A stretch of DNA of 64,000 bases from Mesorhizobium sp. CU3 (GCF_006442965.1 NZ_VFWX01000010.1:124001-188000); one strand, 5' to 3'; shown: positions 8,137 to 17,914, counted from the stretch's first letter. The notes: generated by a model from the letters alone, not told the origin. A program made the numbers and translations.

Positions 8137-9321
8137 TCAGGCCTGGCCGCGCCGCCGAGCCGCCAGCACGAAGAAGCCGAGCAGCGCCACGCTGGCCACA
8201 GCGGTGGCGGCCGCGAATTCCGGCACCGGCCGGAAATTCCCCCCGTCGATCAGCAGCGAGGCGGCGATCGGGCCGATGGCCAGGCCGAAGAGTTGGGCCG
8301 CCGGCACAAGGAGTGCGGCGTTGCGGGTCTCGTCGGCGGCGATGGCGAGGCGGATCTGATAAGGGACGACGAAGAGCAGGATGAAGCCCATCACCAGCGC
8401 GACGACCCAGAACAGCGAAAGCCCCGGGCCGAACGCAAGCAGCACCGAGCTTATTGCCGCGACGATGCCGACGACGGTGATGGCGAAGCGATAGTCGATG
8501 CGCGCTTCGAACACCGTCGCGGTCATGGCGCCCAGCACCTGTGCCGCGAGGCTCGCCGAGACCATCAGGCCGACGGTGCGGTCGTCAATGCCGAATTGCG
8601 CGCCGAGAGGCTCGAGGAACGCCCAGACCGATCCGAAGAACATGAAATAGCAGAAGATCGACAAAAGCGCGGTGATTGCCGGCACGGTGAGCACATTGGC
8701 AAAATGCTCTTCCTTCGGCAGGTCGGCATAGTCGTCGGCCACCGTCCAGGCGACGACCAGCGACAACAGGCAGACGACGCCGAGAGCGAGGAAGCCGCCG
8801 GCCGAGCCGGCTTTCGGCACGGCGTAAAGCGCGAGGAAAAGTGCCAGCGCGCATTGCGCCAGCGTCTGCAGCGTGACGAAATAGCCGCCGATGCGCTCGG
8901 CGCGGCGCGAGCGGGCGATCAGTTCGGTGGCGACGGCGACGAGGCCGCCCTCGGCGAGGCCGGCGACGGCGCGCGCGGCGATCAGCGTGTTCGCGGTGAC
9001 GGCATAAGCCGTCCAGACATTGCTAAGGCCCAGCACGACCAGGAGCAGACTGCTCTTCCAGCGCATGTTGCGAGCAGGAAGCAGCATCGCCACGATCGCC
9101 GAGCCGATGGCGATCGCAATCATCTCGGCGGTGGCGACCAGCGCCAGCTCGTCGCCGGTTACGTGACCCTCAGTATAAAGCGCGCCGAGCAGCACCGGTT
9201 GCAGCCCGAGGATGAGCAGGCCGACCGAGCCGATCCACAACGCCGAAGCGAGCTGCAGCCCAGTCGGGTTGCCGACGAGCCAGTCGTCATTTCCCGCTTG
9301 CGCGGCATCCGCTGCAGTCAC
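8137..9321 (-). CDS. MFS transporter
   Basis: About 394 residues with ~12 membrane helices, of the major facilitator superfamily; visible segments include LWIGSVGLLILGLQPVLLG, AVAGLAEGGLVAVATELIA (the motif-A-like loop region) and ISSVLLAFGPGLSLFWVVAL. I start at the GTG at 9321, which follows GGGAGG; the in-frame extension to 9561 would run through the TetR operator and the divergent gene's start and is not membrane-protein-like. First gene of the three-gene operon, and the likely importer or exporter of the substrate or product of the two enzymes. Direction of transport is not predictable. Confidence 0.87.
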   Translation of the reverse strand: MTAADAAQAGNDDWLVGNPTGLQLASALWIGSVGLLILGLQPVLLGALYTEGHVTGDELALVATAEMIAIAIGSAIVAMLLPARNMRWKSSLLLVVLGLSNVWTAYAVTANTLIAARAVAGLAEGGLVAVATELIARSRRAERIGGYFVTLQTLAQCALALFLALYAVPKAGSAGGFLALGVVCLLSLVVAWTVADDYADLPKEEHFANVLTVPAITALLSIFCYFMFFGSVWAFLEPLGAQFGIDDRTVGLMVSASLAAQVLGAMTATVFEARIDYRFAITVVGIVAAISSVLLAFGPGLSLFWVVALVMGFILLFVVPYQIRLAIAADETRNAALLVPAAQLFGLAIGPIAASLLIDGGNFRPVPEFAAATAVASVALLGFFVLAARRRGQA

Positions 9322-9353
9322 GAGGCGCCCTCCCTTGCAGCCCGAGTGAAAAA

Positions 9354-9368
9354 CTGACAAGTTGTCAG
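9354..9368. promoter_or_regulatory. TetR operator: perfect 7-1-7 palindrome
   Basis: CTGACAAGTTGTCAG is a perfect inverted repeat (CTGACAA/TTGTCAG around one G) in the 121 bp gap between the MFS operon start (9321, minus strand) and the TetR start (9443, plus strand). Size, symmetry and position fit a TetR-dimer operator that would repress both directions. Confidence 0.75.
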
Positions 9369-9442
9369 CATTTGACGAAACTGATACTTGATCATCTTTC
9401 TTGTCAACCGGGAGTTCGCACTTTTTCGGGGAAGATGGGCGC

Positions 9443-10069
9443 ATGACGGCAGCAAGGCGAACAGCGACGGAGCCAAGGCGCAGGCCCAAGCAGGAGCGCA
9501 GCCGCGAGCGCATCGACGCGATCCTGGCCACGACCATGCGGCTGATCGGCGAAAAGGGCATCGACGCGGTGACGATGAAGGAGGTCGGCGCGCAGGCCGG
9601 CGGACCGATCGCGACCGTCTACCACTATTTCCCGTCGAAATCGGCGATCCTCGCCATGCTTTACGAGCGTTTCTCGGAGGAAAGCCGCGCCCGCTTCGGC
9701 GCCATCATCGCCGAGATCCGCGATCTCGGCGACGTGTCGGCGGCAGCCGATCGCCTGCTCGACGACTACTACGCTCGCGTCGCGGCGGACCCGGCGATCC
9801 AGGACCTGCAGAACGCCATCCAGGCCGACAAGGCGCTGCAGCATCTCGACATCGCTGAAACCAGGCATCAGGCAAAGATGTTCTGCGACCATGTCGGGCC
9901 GATGCTGCGGCCGGAGCAGCGCGAGGCATTCGGGCGTGTCGTGTTCCTGATCTTTCAGCTCGCCGGGGGCTTGGTGCGGCTGGCGCTGACGCAGGACGAA
10001 GCGGAAAGCCGCCGCACGATCGAGGATTATCGCTCGATCATCCACACGCAGTTGCGGCTGTTTTTGTAG
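9443..10069 (+). CDS. TetR-family transcriptional regulator
   Basis: 208 residues. The TetR DNA-binding domain covers residues ~15-65 (ERIDAILATTMRLIGEKGID, VTMKEVGAQAGGPIATVYHY, FPSKSAILAMLYERF); the remainder is a helical ligand-binding/dimer domain. The ATG at 9443 is preceded by GGGGAAG; a TTG start at 9401 would be closer to the operator and is less likely. Divergent from the MFS/FAD-oxidase/PLP-enzyme operon with a perfect palindrome in between, so it most likely represses that operon and itself until a substrate-like ligand binds. Confidence 0.92.
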   Translation: MTAARRTATEPRRRPKQERSRERIDAILATTMRLIGEKGIDAVTMKEVGAQAGGPIATVYHYFPSKSAILAMLYERFSEESRARFGAIIAEIRDLGDVSAAADRLLDDYYARVAADPAIQDLQNAIQADKALQHLDIAETRHQAKMFCDHVGPMLRPEQREAFGRVVFLIFQLAGGLVRLALTQDEAESRRTIEDYRSIIHTQLRLFL

Positions 10070-10118
10070 GACGGCGCCATCTGGGCTCGACGCCCCGGAA
10101 CAGCGCGCATGCCGCCCG

Positions 10119-10970
10119 TCACGTGACTTGCCTGATCAGCCCTTCGAAGCCGTCGGCGAGATTGGCATTGCCGGCGGCGACGAAGCTCGACAGGTTGCGG
10201 GCGCGCCCGGGGGTCTTGTTGGCATCGAGCAGCACCGCTTTGCCGTCATGCATGACGAAATCGAATTTGCCGTAGTCGAAGCCGAGCTTGCGCCGTAGCG
10301 CACGCAGTTCGTCCGGCACCGGAACCGCCTCGCGGCGGATGGTGTCGTCGCCCTTGACCAGGCTCTGCGGCGAGACATGGCGCGTGCAGCGCTCGCGCTC
10401 GCCGCAGAACAGCCAGAAACGGGCCCCGAAACCATCCGGCTCCGGCTCCGGAATGAATTTCTCGACAACTAGATCCTGGCGCTCGAAGACGTCTGCCGGA
10501 ACGTCGGCCAGCGAAGCATGAATCTCGTATCTTTCGAAAGCTTCGACACCCGGAAATGGCTCCGGCTTGCTCGCGCGCCGCGCGCGCTGGTTCAGTTGTT
10601 CTTCCGGCGTACCCCAATGGTTTAGGCTGCTCTTGACGATGACCCGCCCTTTCCAGCCGTCATCCCTGCCGATGACGGCGCCGCTGATGCGGCGCTTCGA
10701 AATGTCGGTGGCGCCGAGGTTGAGGCAGAAGGGAAAGCGGCGCGCATACTCGGCATAGTCGGGTGGCGTCACGGTCACGTCGAGATGCAGCACCGCGATG
10801 TCGGCGGCCGGTTTGGCCGAGGTGCCGCGCAGGATCCGGACCGAGTGGCCACGGCGCTTCAATTCCTCCAGCAGGTCGAAGAGCATGTAGGGGCTGTCGC
10901 GGCGCAGCAGCAGCCCGCGCCGGCTCTGGAACCGATCCAGTTCATGTGTGACCACCGCAATTCGCGCCAT
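10119..10970 (-). CDS. ATP-grasp-like protein, substrate unknown
   Basis: 283 residues. It opens with a Rossmann-like strand MARIAVVTHELDRFQ and has features of an ATP-grasp fold: VIVKSSLNHWG, VVEKFIPEPEPDGFGARFW, then FDFVMHDGKAVLLDANKTPG, where Asp and Asn fit the Mg-ATP ligands. Such enzymes join a carboxylate to an amine or other nucleophile. Related proteins are usually annotated only as hypothetical or ATP-grasp domain proteins. Its start is 70 bp from the divergent methyltransferase gene, so they share a promoter region; both may belong to one small modification pathway, which is inference only. Confidence 0.7.
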   Translation of the reverse strand: MARIAVVTHELDRFQSRRGLLLRRDSPYMLFDLLEELKRRGHSVRILRGTSAKPAADIAVLHLDVTVTPPDYAEYARRFPFCLNLGATDISKRRISGAVIGRDDGWKGRVIVKSSLNHWGTPEEQLNQRARRASKPEPFPGVEAFERYEIHASLADVPADVFERQDLVVEKFIPEPEPDGFGARFWLFCGERERCTRHVSPQSLVKGDDTIRREAVPVPDELRALRRKLGFDYGKFDFVMHDGKAVLLDANKTPGRARNLSSFVAAGNANLADGFEGLIRQVT

Positions 10971-11040
10971 GCGCCCCTGCTTGGTTTCTCAAGCGTCCTC
11001 TACTATTCACTACAACTCACGGACGAGGCTGGGGTTCTGC

Positions 11041-11850
11041 ATGACGGATCACTGGAACGCAATTCGCAAGCACTGGGAATTGCTCGGGCCACCGCTGCGG
11101 CCACCGGCGCAAGTCGTCGAAGCCTATAATCGCGAGCTCGATCTTGCAGGGTCGCATGTCGTGATGCTCGGCGTGACGCCGGAACTCGCCGGGCTCGGCG
11201 CGAGCTTGACAGCCGTCGACGAGTCCCGCGACATGATCGCGGGCATCTGGCCGGGCGACACCGAGCGCCGCAAGGCGGTGCGCGGCGACTGGTTCGATTT
11301 GCCGTTTCCCGATGCAAGCGTCGAGGCGCTGATCGGGGACGGATGTCTTTCGGTCATCGGTGCAGCCGACCTTAGGCGAAAGCTGTTAGCGTCGATCGCG
11401 CGTGCGCTGAAAGCCGACGGGCGCGCCGGGATCAGGCTTTATGCATTGCCCGAGATGCGTGACGAGCCCCGAGATGTCCGCGAGCTGGCAATGGCCGGCG
11501 GCGTCTCGACCTTCCACGATCTCAAGTGGCGCGTGGCCATGACCGCGATCGGCGACGCGCCCGACCACACGATACCGGTCGCGGGCATTCTCGAGCAATT
11601 CGACCGGATCTTCCCGGACCGTGCGGAGCTATCGGCACGCACCGGTTGGGAAATGCCGGTCATCGGCACCATCGACGTCTACAAAAACTCACCCGCCATC
11701 TACAGTTTTGCGCCGGTGTCGGCGCTTATCGAGGAGGCCAAAGCTTTCTTCGACGATGTGCGCGTGGCCTCGACCGGGAACTACGGGCTCGCCGAGCGCT
11801 GTCCATTGCTTGTCTTGCGGTCGGCGCGAAGCCAACGGCAAATCGGATAA
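11041..11850 (+). CDS. class I SAM-dependent methyltransferase-like protein
   Basis: 269 residues. A degenerate class I methyltransferase core is visible: SHVVMLGVTPELAGLG (motif I region, here LGVTPEL rather than GxGxG), LTAVDESRDMIAGIWPG (motif II), GDWFDLPFPDASVEALIGDG (motifs III-IV) and LLASIARALKADGRAGIRLY (after motif V). The ATG at 11041 follows GAGGCTGGGG; an in-frame extension to 10948 would overlap the start of the divergent ATP-grasp gene. The substrate is unknown. It is the last gene before the groESL promoter. Confidence 0.75.
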   Translation: MTDHWNAIRKHWELLGPPLRPPAQVVEAYNRELDLAGSHVVMLGVTPELAGLGASLTAVDESRDMIAGIWPGDTERRKAVRGDWFDLPFPDASVEALIGDGCLSVIGAADLRRKLLASIARALKADGRAGIRLYALPEMRDEPRDVRELAMAGGVSTFHDLKWRVAMTAIGDAPDHTIPVAGILEQFDRIFPDRAELSARTGWEMPVIGTIDVYKNSPAIYSFAPVSALIEEAKAFFDDVRVASTGNYGLAERCPLLVLRSARSQRQIG

Positions 11851-11949
11851 TAAGCAAATTTCCGGCACTGTTACCGGTGGCGAAAGGGGCATTTCCGGGA
11901 TAGCCGGGCATGCAGCAAAATTTTCTCGCCAACGCCCCTCCCCGCGCGC

Positions 11950-11978
11950 CTTGACTCTGGCAAGTCAGCGGCCTATCT
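11950..11978 (+). promoter_or_regulatory. sigma-70-type promoter of groESL
   Basis: CTTGAC (11950-11955) and CTATCT (11973-11978) are separated by 17 bp, a close match to the rhizobial housekeeping pattern CTTGAC-N17-CTATAT. The predicted transcription start falls within or just before the CIRCE element, so HrcA bound there would block RNA polymerase. Confidence 0.7.
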
Positions 11979-11988
11979 CAGCGCCACG

Positions 11989-12015
11989 TTAGCACTCGCC
12001 TTTAGTGAGTGCTAA
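11989..12015 (+). promoter_or_regulatory. CIRCE element (HrcA operator)
   Basis: TTAGCACTC, nine spacer bases, GAGTGCTAA: a perfect match to the conserved CIRCE inverted repeat bound by the heat-shock repressor HrcA. It lies 64 bp upstream of groES and directly after the predicted promoter. hrcA itself is not in the window. Confidence 0.97.
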
Positions 12016-12078
12016 CTCATATCCGGCCTCGCCGGATGGAGGAACAGTTCTCACCGTTCTCACTCGAGGAAGACACTA

Positions 12079-12375
12079 ATGGCAAAGTCCAAGTTCCGCC
12101 CGCTTCATGACCGCGTGGTCGTTCGCCGGGTCGAATCCGAATCCAAGACCGCCGGCGGGATCATCATCCCGGATACGGCGAAGGAGAAGCCGCAGGAAGG
12201 CGAGATCATCGCCGTCGGCTCCGGCGCTCGCGACGAAAACGGCAAGCTCGTGCCGCTGGACGTCAAGGCCGGCGACCGCATCCTGTTCGGCAAGTGGTCG
12301 GGCACTGAAGTCAAGCTCAACGGCGAAGACCTTCTGATCATGAAGGAATCCGACATCATGGGCATCATCGGCTGA
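12079..12375 (+). CDS. groES: co-chaperonin GroES
   Basis: 98 residues, the usual GroES size. It has the conserved start [19 protein letters not shown], the mobile loop around [18 protein letters not shown] and the roof/base motif [19 protein letters not shown]. Seven copies cap the GroEL cavity during ATP-driven protein folding in the cytoplasm. It is preceded by a CIRCE element and sits 62 bp before groEL in the normal two-gene operon. GAGGAAG precedes the ATG. Confidence 0.98.
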   Translation: MAKSKFRPLHDRVVVRRVESESKTAGGIIIPDTAKEKPQEGEIIAVGSGARDENGKLVPLDVKAGDRILFGKWSGTEVKLNGEDLLIMKESDIMGIIG

Positions 12376-12398
12376 ATATCGGCCACTCCATCAACTGA

Positions 12399-14090
<1,692 letters not shown>

Positions 14091-14124
14091 GAAGTCCATA
14101 AAGCCCGCCCATCAACCAACATCG

Positions 14125-14148
14125 CTCAAGCCCGCAAGCGGGCTTGAG
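14125..14148 (+). terminator. perfect hairpin after groEL
   Basis: CTCAAGCCCG-CAAG-CGGGCTTGAG is a 10 bp perfect stem with a four-base loop, 35 bp after the groEL stop. No T run follows, so it may stabilise the 3' end or act with the second terminator at 14193. The duplicated groEL 3' end begins directly after it. Confidence 0.6.
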
Positions 14149-14150
14149 TG

Positions 14151-14176
14151 GCGGCATGGACTTTTAAGAAGTCCTA
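14151..14176 (+). repeat. duplicated 3' end of groEL
   Basis: GGCGGCATGGACTTTTAAGA-AGTCCT repeats the end of groEL and its stop codon (14073-14098) with one C-to-T change. The two copies lie 78 bp apart and flank the perfect hairpin. It looks like a small tandem duplication or the scar of one; a second in-frame tail is not translated because the true stop precedes it. Confidence 0.75.
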
Positions 14177-14192
14177 CCCTTCGTGCATTCGG

Positions 14193-14224
14193 AAAGGGCG
14201 GCAGAGATGCCGTCCTTTTTGTTT
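14193..14224 (+). terminator. Rho-independent terminator of groESL
   Basis: AAAGGGCGGCA-GAGA-TGCCGTCCTTT is a 11 bp stem with one G-T pair and a tetraloop, followed directly by TTGTTT. This is a typical intrinsic terminator and fits the end of the groESL transcript. Confidence 0.85.
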
Positions 14225-14692
14225 GCGCATCGGCCTGAACTATCTGTGCTTCGTCGCCGATAGCCCAAAGCGGAATTGCATCGCCGCGGATATGAGTTGC
14301 AGCAGCGCGTTCATGCCGACCGCGAGCTTCCTATCAGTTCGCATCGTTCGACCTTTCGAGCATTTCCTTCACGCCCGCGAGGTCGGCGAAAGAAGCAATC
14401 GCCCCCGAAGTCACTGGCCGCGCGGCGATCAAACGCTTCGCTGCCCCGGCCGAAACACCATGGCTTGACTATGATTGGAAGGGTTGCACATCAAGCCCGC
14501 TTCCCGCCACGGTAGCGCGGCTACCCGTCACCAGGCCAATTGTCTAAATTTTGTGCAGCCGTTCAATAAAATCAGCAACTTCAGTCAAGTGTCCGTGATT
14601 TTGTCGGACAATAAATCTTAACACATTCACGTCTACTAAAGGAGCCGGGCACGGCTGAGTGCTCGAACGTGTGTCGCGTATCAGGTGTTTCC
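14225..14692. other. 468 bp without a supported gene
   Basis: Short open frames here have no ribosome site or protein-like composition. The last ~150 bp (from ~14530) are clearly AT-richer (TTGTGCAGCCGTTCAATAAA and AAATCTTAACACATTCACG) and probably contain the promoter of the TadG-like operon. No RNA gene or repeat was recognised. Confidence 0.6.
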
Positions 14693-16768
14693 ATGCAGAT
14701 CCTCCGGGGATTTTGGCGTAGCCGTGACGGCAACGTCCTCATCATGTCCGCGCTGCTTTTGCCGCTGCTCATCGGCATGGCCGCGCTGGTCACCGAATAT
14801 GGCGGCGCGATGGTCGAACGCGCCAGCAACCAGCGCACCGCCGATCTCGCAGCCTTTGCCGGCGCGCTCGCCTACAACAAGACGCAGTCGACCAGCCAGA
14901 TGACAGCGGCGGCCGCCAGTGTCGCGGCGCTCAACGGCGTTCCGGCGGCGAACGTTTCGGCAAGCCTCGTTTCCTCGCCGAAGACAACCGGCATGAGCGC
15001 GGTCTCGGTATCGATCCGGACGCAGAAGACGCTGCTGTTGGCGCGCGTGCTCGACGATCGCCAGCAATTGCAGATCTACGCCAATTCGGTCGCCGAACTC
15101 GGCACGCAGGCATCGACGCCTGGTTGCGTGCTGGCATTGGACGGCACCCAGACCGGCGTGACGCTTTCCGGCGGCACGGCCATCAACGCCCCCAAATGCA
15201 CGGTGTCGTCGAACAACACGGTCACGGTTCCCTGCGGCACGACGATCTCGGCGATCGGCGTCAACTACAATTCGGCGGCCGCGCCCAGCCAGCCCTGCAA
15301 CGGCATCACCGGCCCGAACGGCACCGCGGCGGTGATCGCCAAGAAATCGACCCCGGATCCGCTGGCCGGCAACACGGCCGTCACCGCCGCGGTCGCGCGC
15401 TTCTCGACGGTCGCGGCGATGTCGGCGACGACGGCGCCGGCAGCTCCGGCCAGCGTGGCAGGCACCGACATCAGCTTCGCCTGGAGCACAAGCTCGACGC
15501 AGAGCCAGGCGACCGCGCTCGGCTGCACGGCGACATGGGCATCCTCTTCATCGACCTGGACGTTGAATTGCGGCTCTAAGACCACCGTCAATCTCGGCAC
15601 CATCACAATCGGCGGCGGTATCAACCTCAACTTCGCCACCACGGGTGCCGCGACCACCGTCTACAACATCTCCGGCGACCTAACGACCAGCGCCACCACC
15701 AATTTCGGCCCGGGCACCTATAATTTCGCCGGCAAGCTGACCACTGCCGGCACCACCACCTTCGGCGCCGGAACCTATAATTTCGGCAATCAGGTGACCA
15801 CCGCCGGAACCACGACCTTCGGCGCCGGAAACTTCAATTTCACCAAAGGCCTGACGACCGGTGGCGGCGCTACCACGACCTTCGGCGCCGGCACGTTCAA
15901 GATCGGCATCAGCGACAATACTTGCAGCGGCACGGCGCGCGTCAGCCTGTGCAACACCAGCACGCTCACCTTCGGCGGCCCGAGCACGTTCGAGCTGCCC
16001 GGCGGCTTCAACAACACGGGCGGCGCGACCATCAACTTCGGCTCCGGCACGTCCAACAGCTACAAGATCGGCCCCGGCGGCAATGGCGACGCCATCACGC
16101 TTGGCGGCGGCTCGAAGACGATCATGGCCGACGCCACGAGCTCAGGCGTGTTCCAGGTCATCGGCAATGTGAATGGCGGCGGCGGCGGCAGCTGCTTCGT
16201 CGTGCCGGCCACAGCGCAGCACGACATCGAGGGCAACTTCATCGCTTCGGGCGCGGTGCTGCTCGGCGCCGGCGTCTACACGATCGACGGCTATTTCGCA
16301 CTGGGCGGCAGCGGCGGCGGCAGCGCAAGCTGCGGCGGCTCGACGATCAGCGTCTATGGCGCGAACGTGACGCTGGTGCTGTCGGGCAAGACCAAGTCGA
16401 GCTCGGGAAGCTGCAGCGGCTATGTCTTCTGTGTGGCTGCCGGCTACAGCAACATCGTGTTGACCGCGCCGCAGACGGGCGCCACGGCGAAGCTTGCCGT
16501 GGTCGGACCGACATCGACCTCGGTGACGGCCGGCGCCACCTTCGCCGAGGGCGGTTCCAACGCGCAGATTTCCGGCGCCTTCTACTTCCCCTATGGCCCG
16601 ATCATCATGAATGGCGGCTCCAGCGTGCTCGGCTCGCCGACCGATGCGACCAAATGCTTTCAGATGATCGGCTCACGCATCACGCTTTCCGGCGGCACTG
16701 CGGCTACGTCGGAATGCATCGCCGCATCCGGCGCAACCACCAGCAGCAAGGTGAGCCTCGTCCAGTGA
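14693..16768 (+). CDS. TadG/TadE-like surface protein with beta-helix-type repeats
   Basis: 691 residues. Residues 1-45 are a TadG-type N terminus: a charged RSRDGNVLIMSAL followed by a membrane helix (LLPLLIGMAALVTEYGGAMV) and ERASNQRTADLAAFAGALA. The remaining ~600 residues are rich in Gly, Thr, Ser, Ala and Asn. Between residues ~335 and 406 a ~18-residue unit recurs (TFGAGTYNF, TFGAGTYNFGNQVTTAGT, TFGAGNFNF, TFGAGTFKI), the pattern of a right-handed beta helix or solenoid. Cys pairs are spread through the outer part. It is likely anchored in the inner membrane, or processed like a pseudopilin, with a large exported domain. The ATG at 14693 is chosen to match the sister proteins; a GTG at 14669 is possible. 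Overlaps the next gene by four bases. Confidence 0.85.
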   Translation: MQILRGFWRSRDGNVLIMSALLLPLLIGMAALVTEYGGAMVERASNQRTADLAAFAGALAYNKTQSTSQMTAAAASVAALNGVPAANVSASLVSSPKTTGMSAVSVSIRTQKTLLLARVLDDRQQLQIYANSVAELGTQASTPGCVLALDGTQTGVTLSGGTAINAPKCTVSSNNTVTVPCGTTISAIGVNYNSAAAPSQPCNGITGPNGTAAVIAKKSTPDPLAGNTAVTAAVARFSTVAAMSATTAPAAPASVAGTDISFAWSTSSTQSQATALGCTATWASSSSTWTLNCGSKTTVNLGTITIGGGINLNFATTGAATTVYNISGDLTTSATTNFGPGTYNFAGKLTTAGTTTFGAGTYNFGNQVTTAGTTTFGAGNFNFTKGLTTGGGATTTFGAGTFKIGISDNTCSGTARVSLCNTSTLTFGGPSTFELPGGFNNTGGATINFGSGTSNSYKIGPGGNGDAITLGGGSKTIMADATSSGVFQVIGNVNGGGGGSCFVVPATAQHDIEGNFIASGAVLLGAGVYTIDGYFALGGSGGGSASCGGSTISVYGANVTLVLSGKTKSSSGSCSGYVFCVAAGYSNIVLTAPQTGATAKLAVVGPTSTSVTAGATFAEGGSNAQISGAFYFPYGPIIMNGGSSVLGSPTDATKCFQMIGSRITLSGGTAATSECIAASGATTSSKVSLVQ
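15699..15910 (+). repeat. in-gene repeat coding for TFGAGTYNF units
   Basis: Four imperfect copies of a ~54-60 bp unit, each with the core TTCGGCGCCGG or TTCGGCCCGGGCACC and a following ACCACC-type stretch, code for the repeated beta-strand motif of the TadG-like protein. The copies are in frame and differ mostly in silent positions, which fits internal duplication under selection. Confidence 0.75.
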
Positions 16769-17349
16769 TCCCGCATTTCAACCTGAGTTTTGCCTTCGCC
16801 CGGTTTCTGCGCCGCGAGACAAGCGGGGCCTCGGCGGTCGAGTTCGCGCTGATCAGCCCGGTGCTGATCCTCATCCTTGCCGGGCTGGTCGATATCGGCG
16901 GCTCGCTGAAGGCGAAGTTCGACCTTTCCTCGGCGATCTCGGCCGGCTCCAACTACGCGCTGCTTGGCGCCGACAAGGTCAACTCCGCCGGCGGCAGCAC
17001 GCTTGCCAGCAATATCCTGGCAGTGGTGGCCAACGGGCTGGGCAGCGCGGGCGGCAGCGTCCAGATCGTCGTCAACAACGGCACGACCACCAGCTACAAC
17101 AGCAGCACCGGCGCCGCGACCCAGACCGGCACCGCGGCCAATGCCGATCTCTGCTATTGCCCGACCGGCAGCGCTGCCAGCGTTACCTGGGGATCCGCGG
17201 TGACCTGCGGCTCGATCTGTCCGGCCGGCAACCTCGGCGGCAAGTTCGTGACGATCAGCGCGAGCCGCGCCTTCTCGCCGCTGTTCGGCGGCTTCGGCGT
17301 GGTGAGCAGCGGCAACATCACCGTGCAGTCCATGGTGCAGCCACAGTGA
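16765..17349 (+). CDS. TadE/TadG-like pilus-assembly family protein
   Basis: 194 residues, GTG start overlapping the preceding stop (GTGA), so probably translated by coupling. The N terminus RRETSGASAVEFALISPVLI is the TadE signature with the conserved Glu (AVEFAL) and membrane helix; TadE-like proteins are minor pseudopilins cut by prepilin peptidase and exported by the Tad (Flp pilus) machine. The exported domain is small, Ser/Thr/Gly-rich and has four Cys in CYCPTGSA and CGSICPAGN, probably disulphide-bonded. The Tad ATPase, secretin and peptidase genes are not in this window. Confidence 0.88.
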   Translation: MIPHFNLSFAFARFLRRETSGASAVEFALISPVLILILAGLVDIGGSLKAKFDLSSAISAGSNYALLGADKVNSAGGSTLASNILAVVANGLGSAGGSVQIVVNNGTTTSYNSSTGAATQTGTAANADLCYCPTGSAASVTWGSAVTCGSICPAGNLGGKFVTISASRAFSPLFGGFGVVSSGNITVQSMVQPQ

Positions 17350-17385
17350 GACGGCTCTTGCTGAATCGTCTATCCCTCTGTTTTC

Positions 17386-17431
17386 ACGCAATTCCGGACG
17401 GAAAACTGCGTCCCACTTTTCCTGGAATTGC
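17386..17431. repeat. GCAATTCCGGA...CCTGGAATTGC intergenic repeat (short copy)
   Basis: A 46 bp element beginning ACGCAATTCCGGACGG and ending ACTTTTCCTGGAATTGC, so that its ends are imperfect inverted repeats. A longer copy lies at 30593-30663. It fills most of the gap between the second and third Tad-like genes and ends one base before the ATG at 17433, so its GGAATTG supplies the ribosome-binding region of the third gene. Confidence 0.8.
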
Positions 17432-17432
17432 C

Positions 17433-17879
17433 ATGGTGCCGACGTCCCTGAAAAGGTTCATCCAGGACCGGTCCGGCGCCAATGCGGTCGAATTCGCGCT
17501 GCTTTCGGTGCCGCTCCTTTTGGTGCTGTTCGGCACGGTGGAGTTCGGGCGCATGTTCTGGACGCAGCATGTGCTGCAGGACACGGCGACAGCCGGCGCG
17601 CGCTGCGTCGGCGTGCTGCAGAGCGGCTGCACGCAAAACGGCGCCTACAACGCCGCCAGCACCGTCACCTTCATCAGCAGCGTGGCGGCGGGCGACGGCA
17701 TCACGCTCACCGGGACCAATATCAGCGTCAACAACAACACGACCTGTTCCGGCCTCAGCGGTTTCTCGACGGTACAGATATCCTACACTTTCGCGACCGT
17801 GCTGCCGTCCTTCCTGACGTCTTTGGCCAACGGCCCGCTGCTGAAGGCCACGGCCTGCTTCCCCAACCAGGGCGCATAA
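17433..17879 (+). CDS. TadE-like pilus-assembly family protein
   Basis: 148 residues. KRFIQDRSGANAVEFALLSV is the TadE processing/helix signature, followed by PLLLVLFGTVEFGRMFWTQH and ARCVGVLQSGCTQNG; the exported part is short and has Cys residues. Same family as the two genes before it, forming a three-gene TadG-TadE-TadE set. The ATG at 17433 lies directly after a palindromic repeat that provides GGAA as ribosome site; an earlier in-frame start is not protein-like. Role: minor pilin or envelope protein of a Tad-type system, probably encoded elsewhere. Confidence 0.88.
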   Translation: MVPTSLKRFIQDRSGANAVEFALLSVPLLLVLFGTVEFGRMFWTQHVLQDTATAGARCVGVLQSGCTQNGAYNAASTVTFISSVAAGDGITLTGTNISVNNNTTCSGLSGFSTVQISYTFATVLPSFLTSLANGPLLKATACFPNQGA

Positions 17880-17914
17880 ACAGTTTAGCGACCCGCGTCG
17901 AATTGTGATCGACG

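Noticed and set aside
6971..8359. 462-codon open frame antisense to the FAD oxidase gene
   Set aside because: Shadow of a gene with clear family motifs on the other strand.
14148..14468. 106-codon open frame after groEL
   Set aside because: It begins inside the duplicated groEL tail, crosses the terminator, and has no protein-like composition or ribosome site.
15699..15910. Regular repeats considered as a CRISPR array
   Set aside because: The units are in-frame, degenerate and code for a repeated protein motif; there are no constant repeats with unique spacers.
15922..16764. In-frame upstream extension of the second Tad-like gene
   Set aside because: It overlaps the TadG-like gene in another frame and is Arg/His/Gln-rich noise; the TadE signature begins only after the GTG at 16765.
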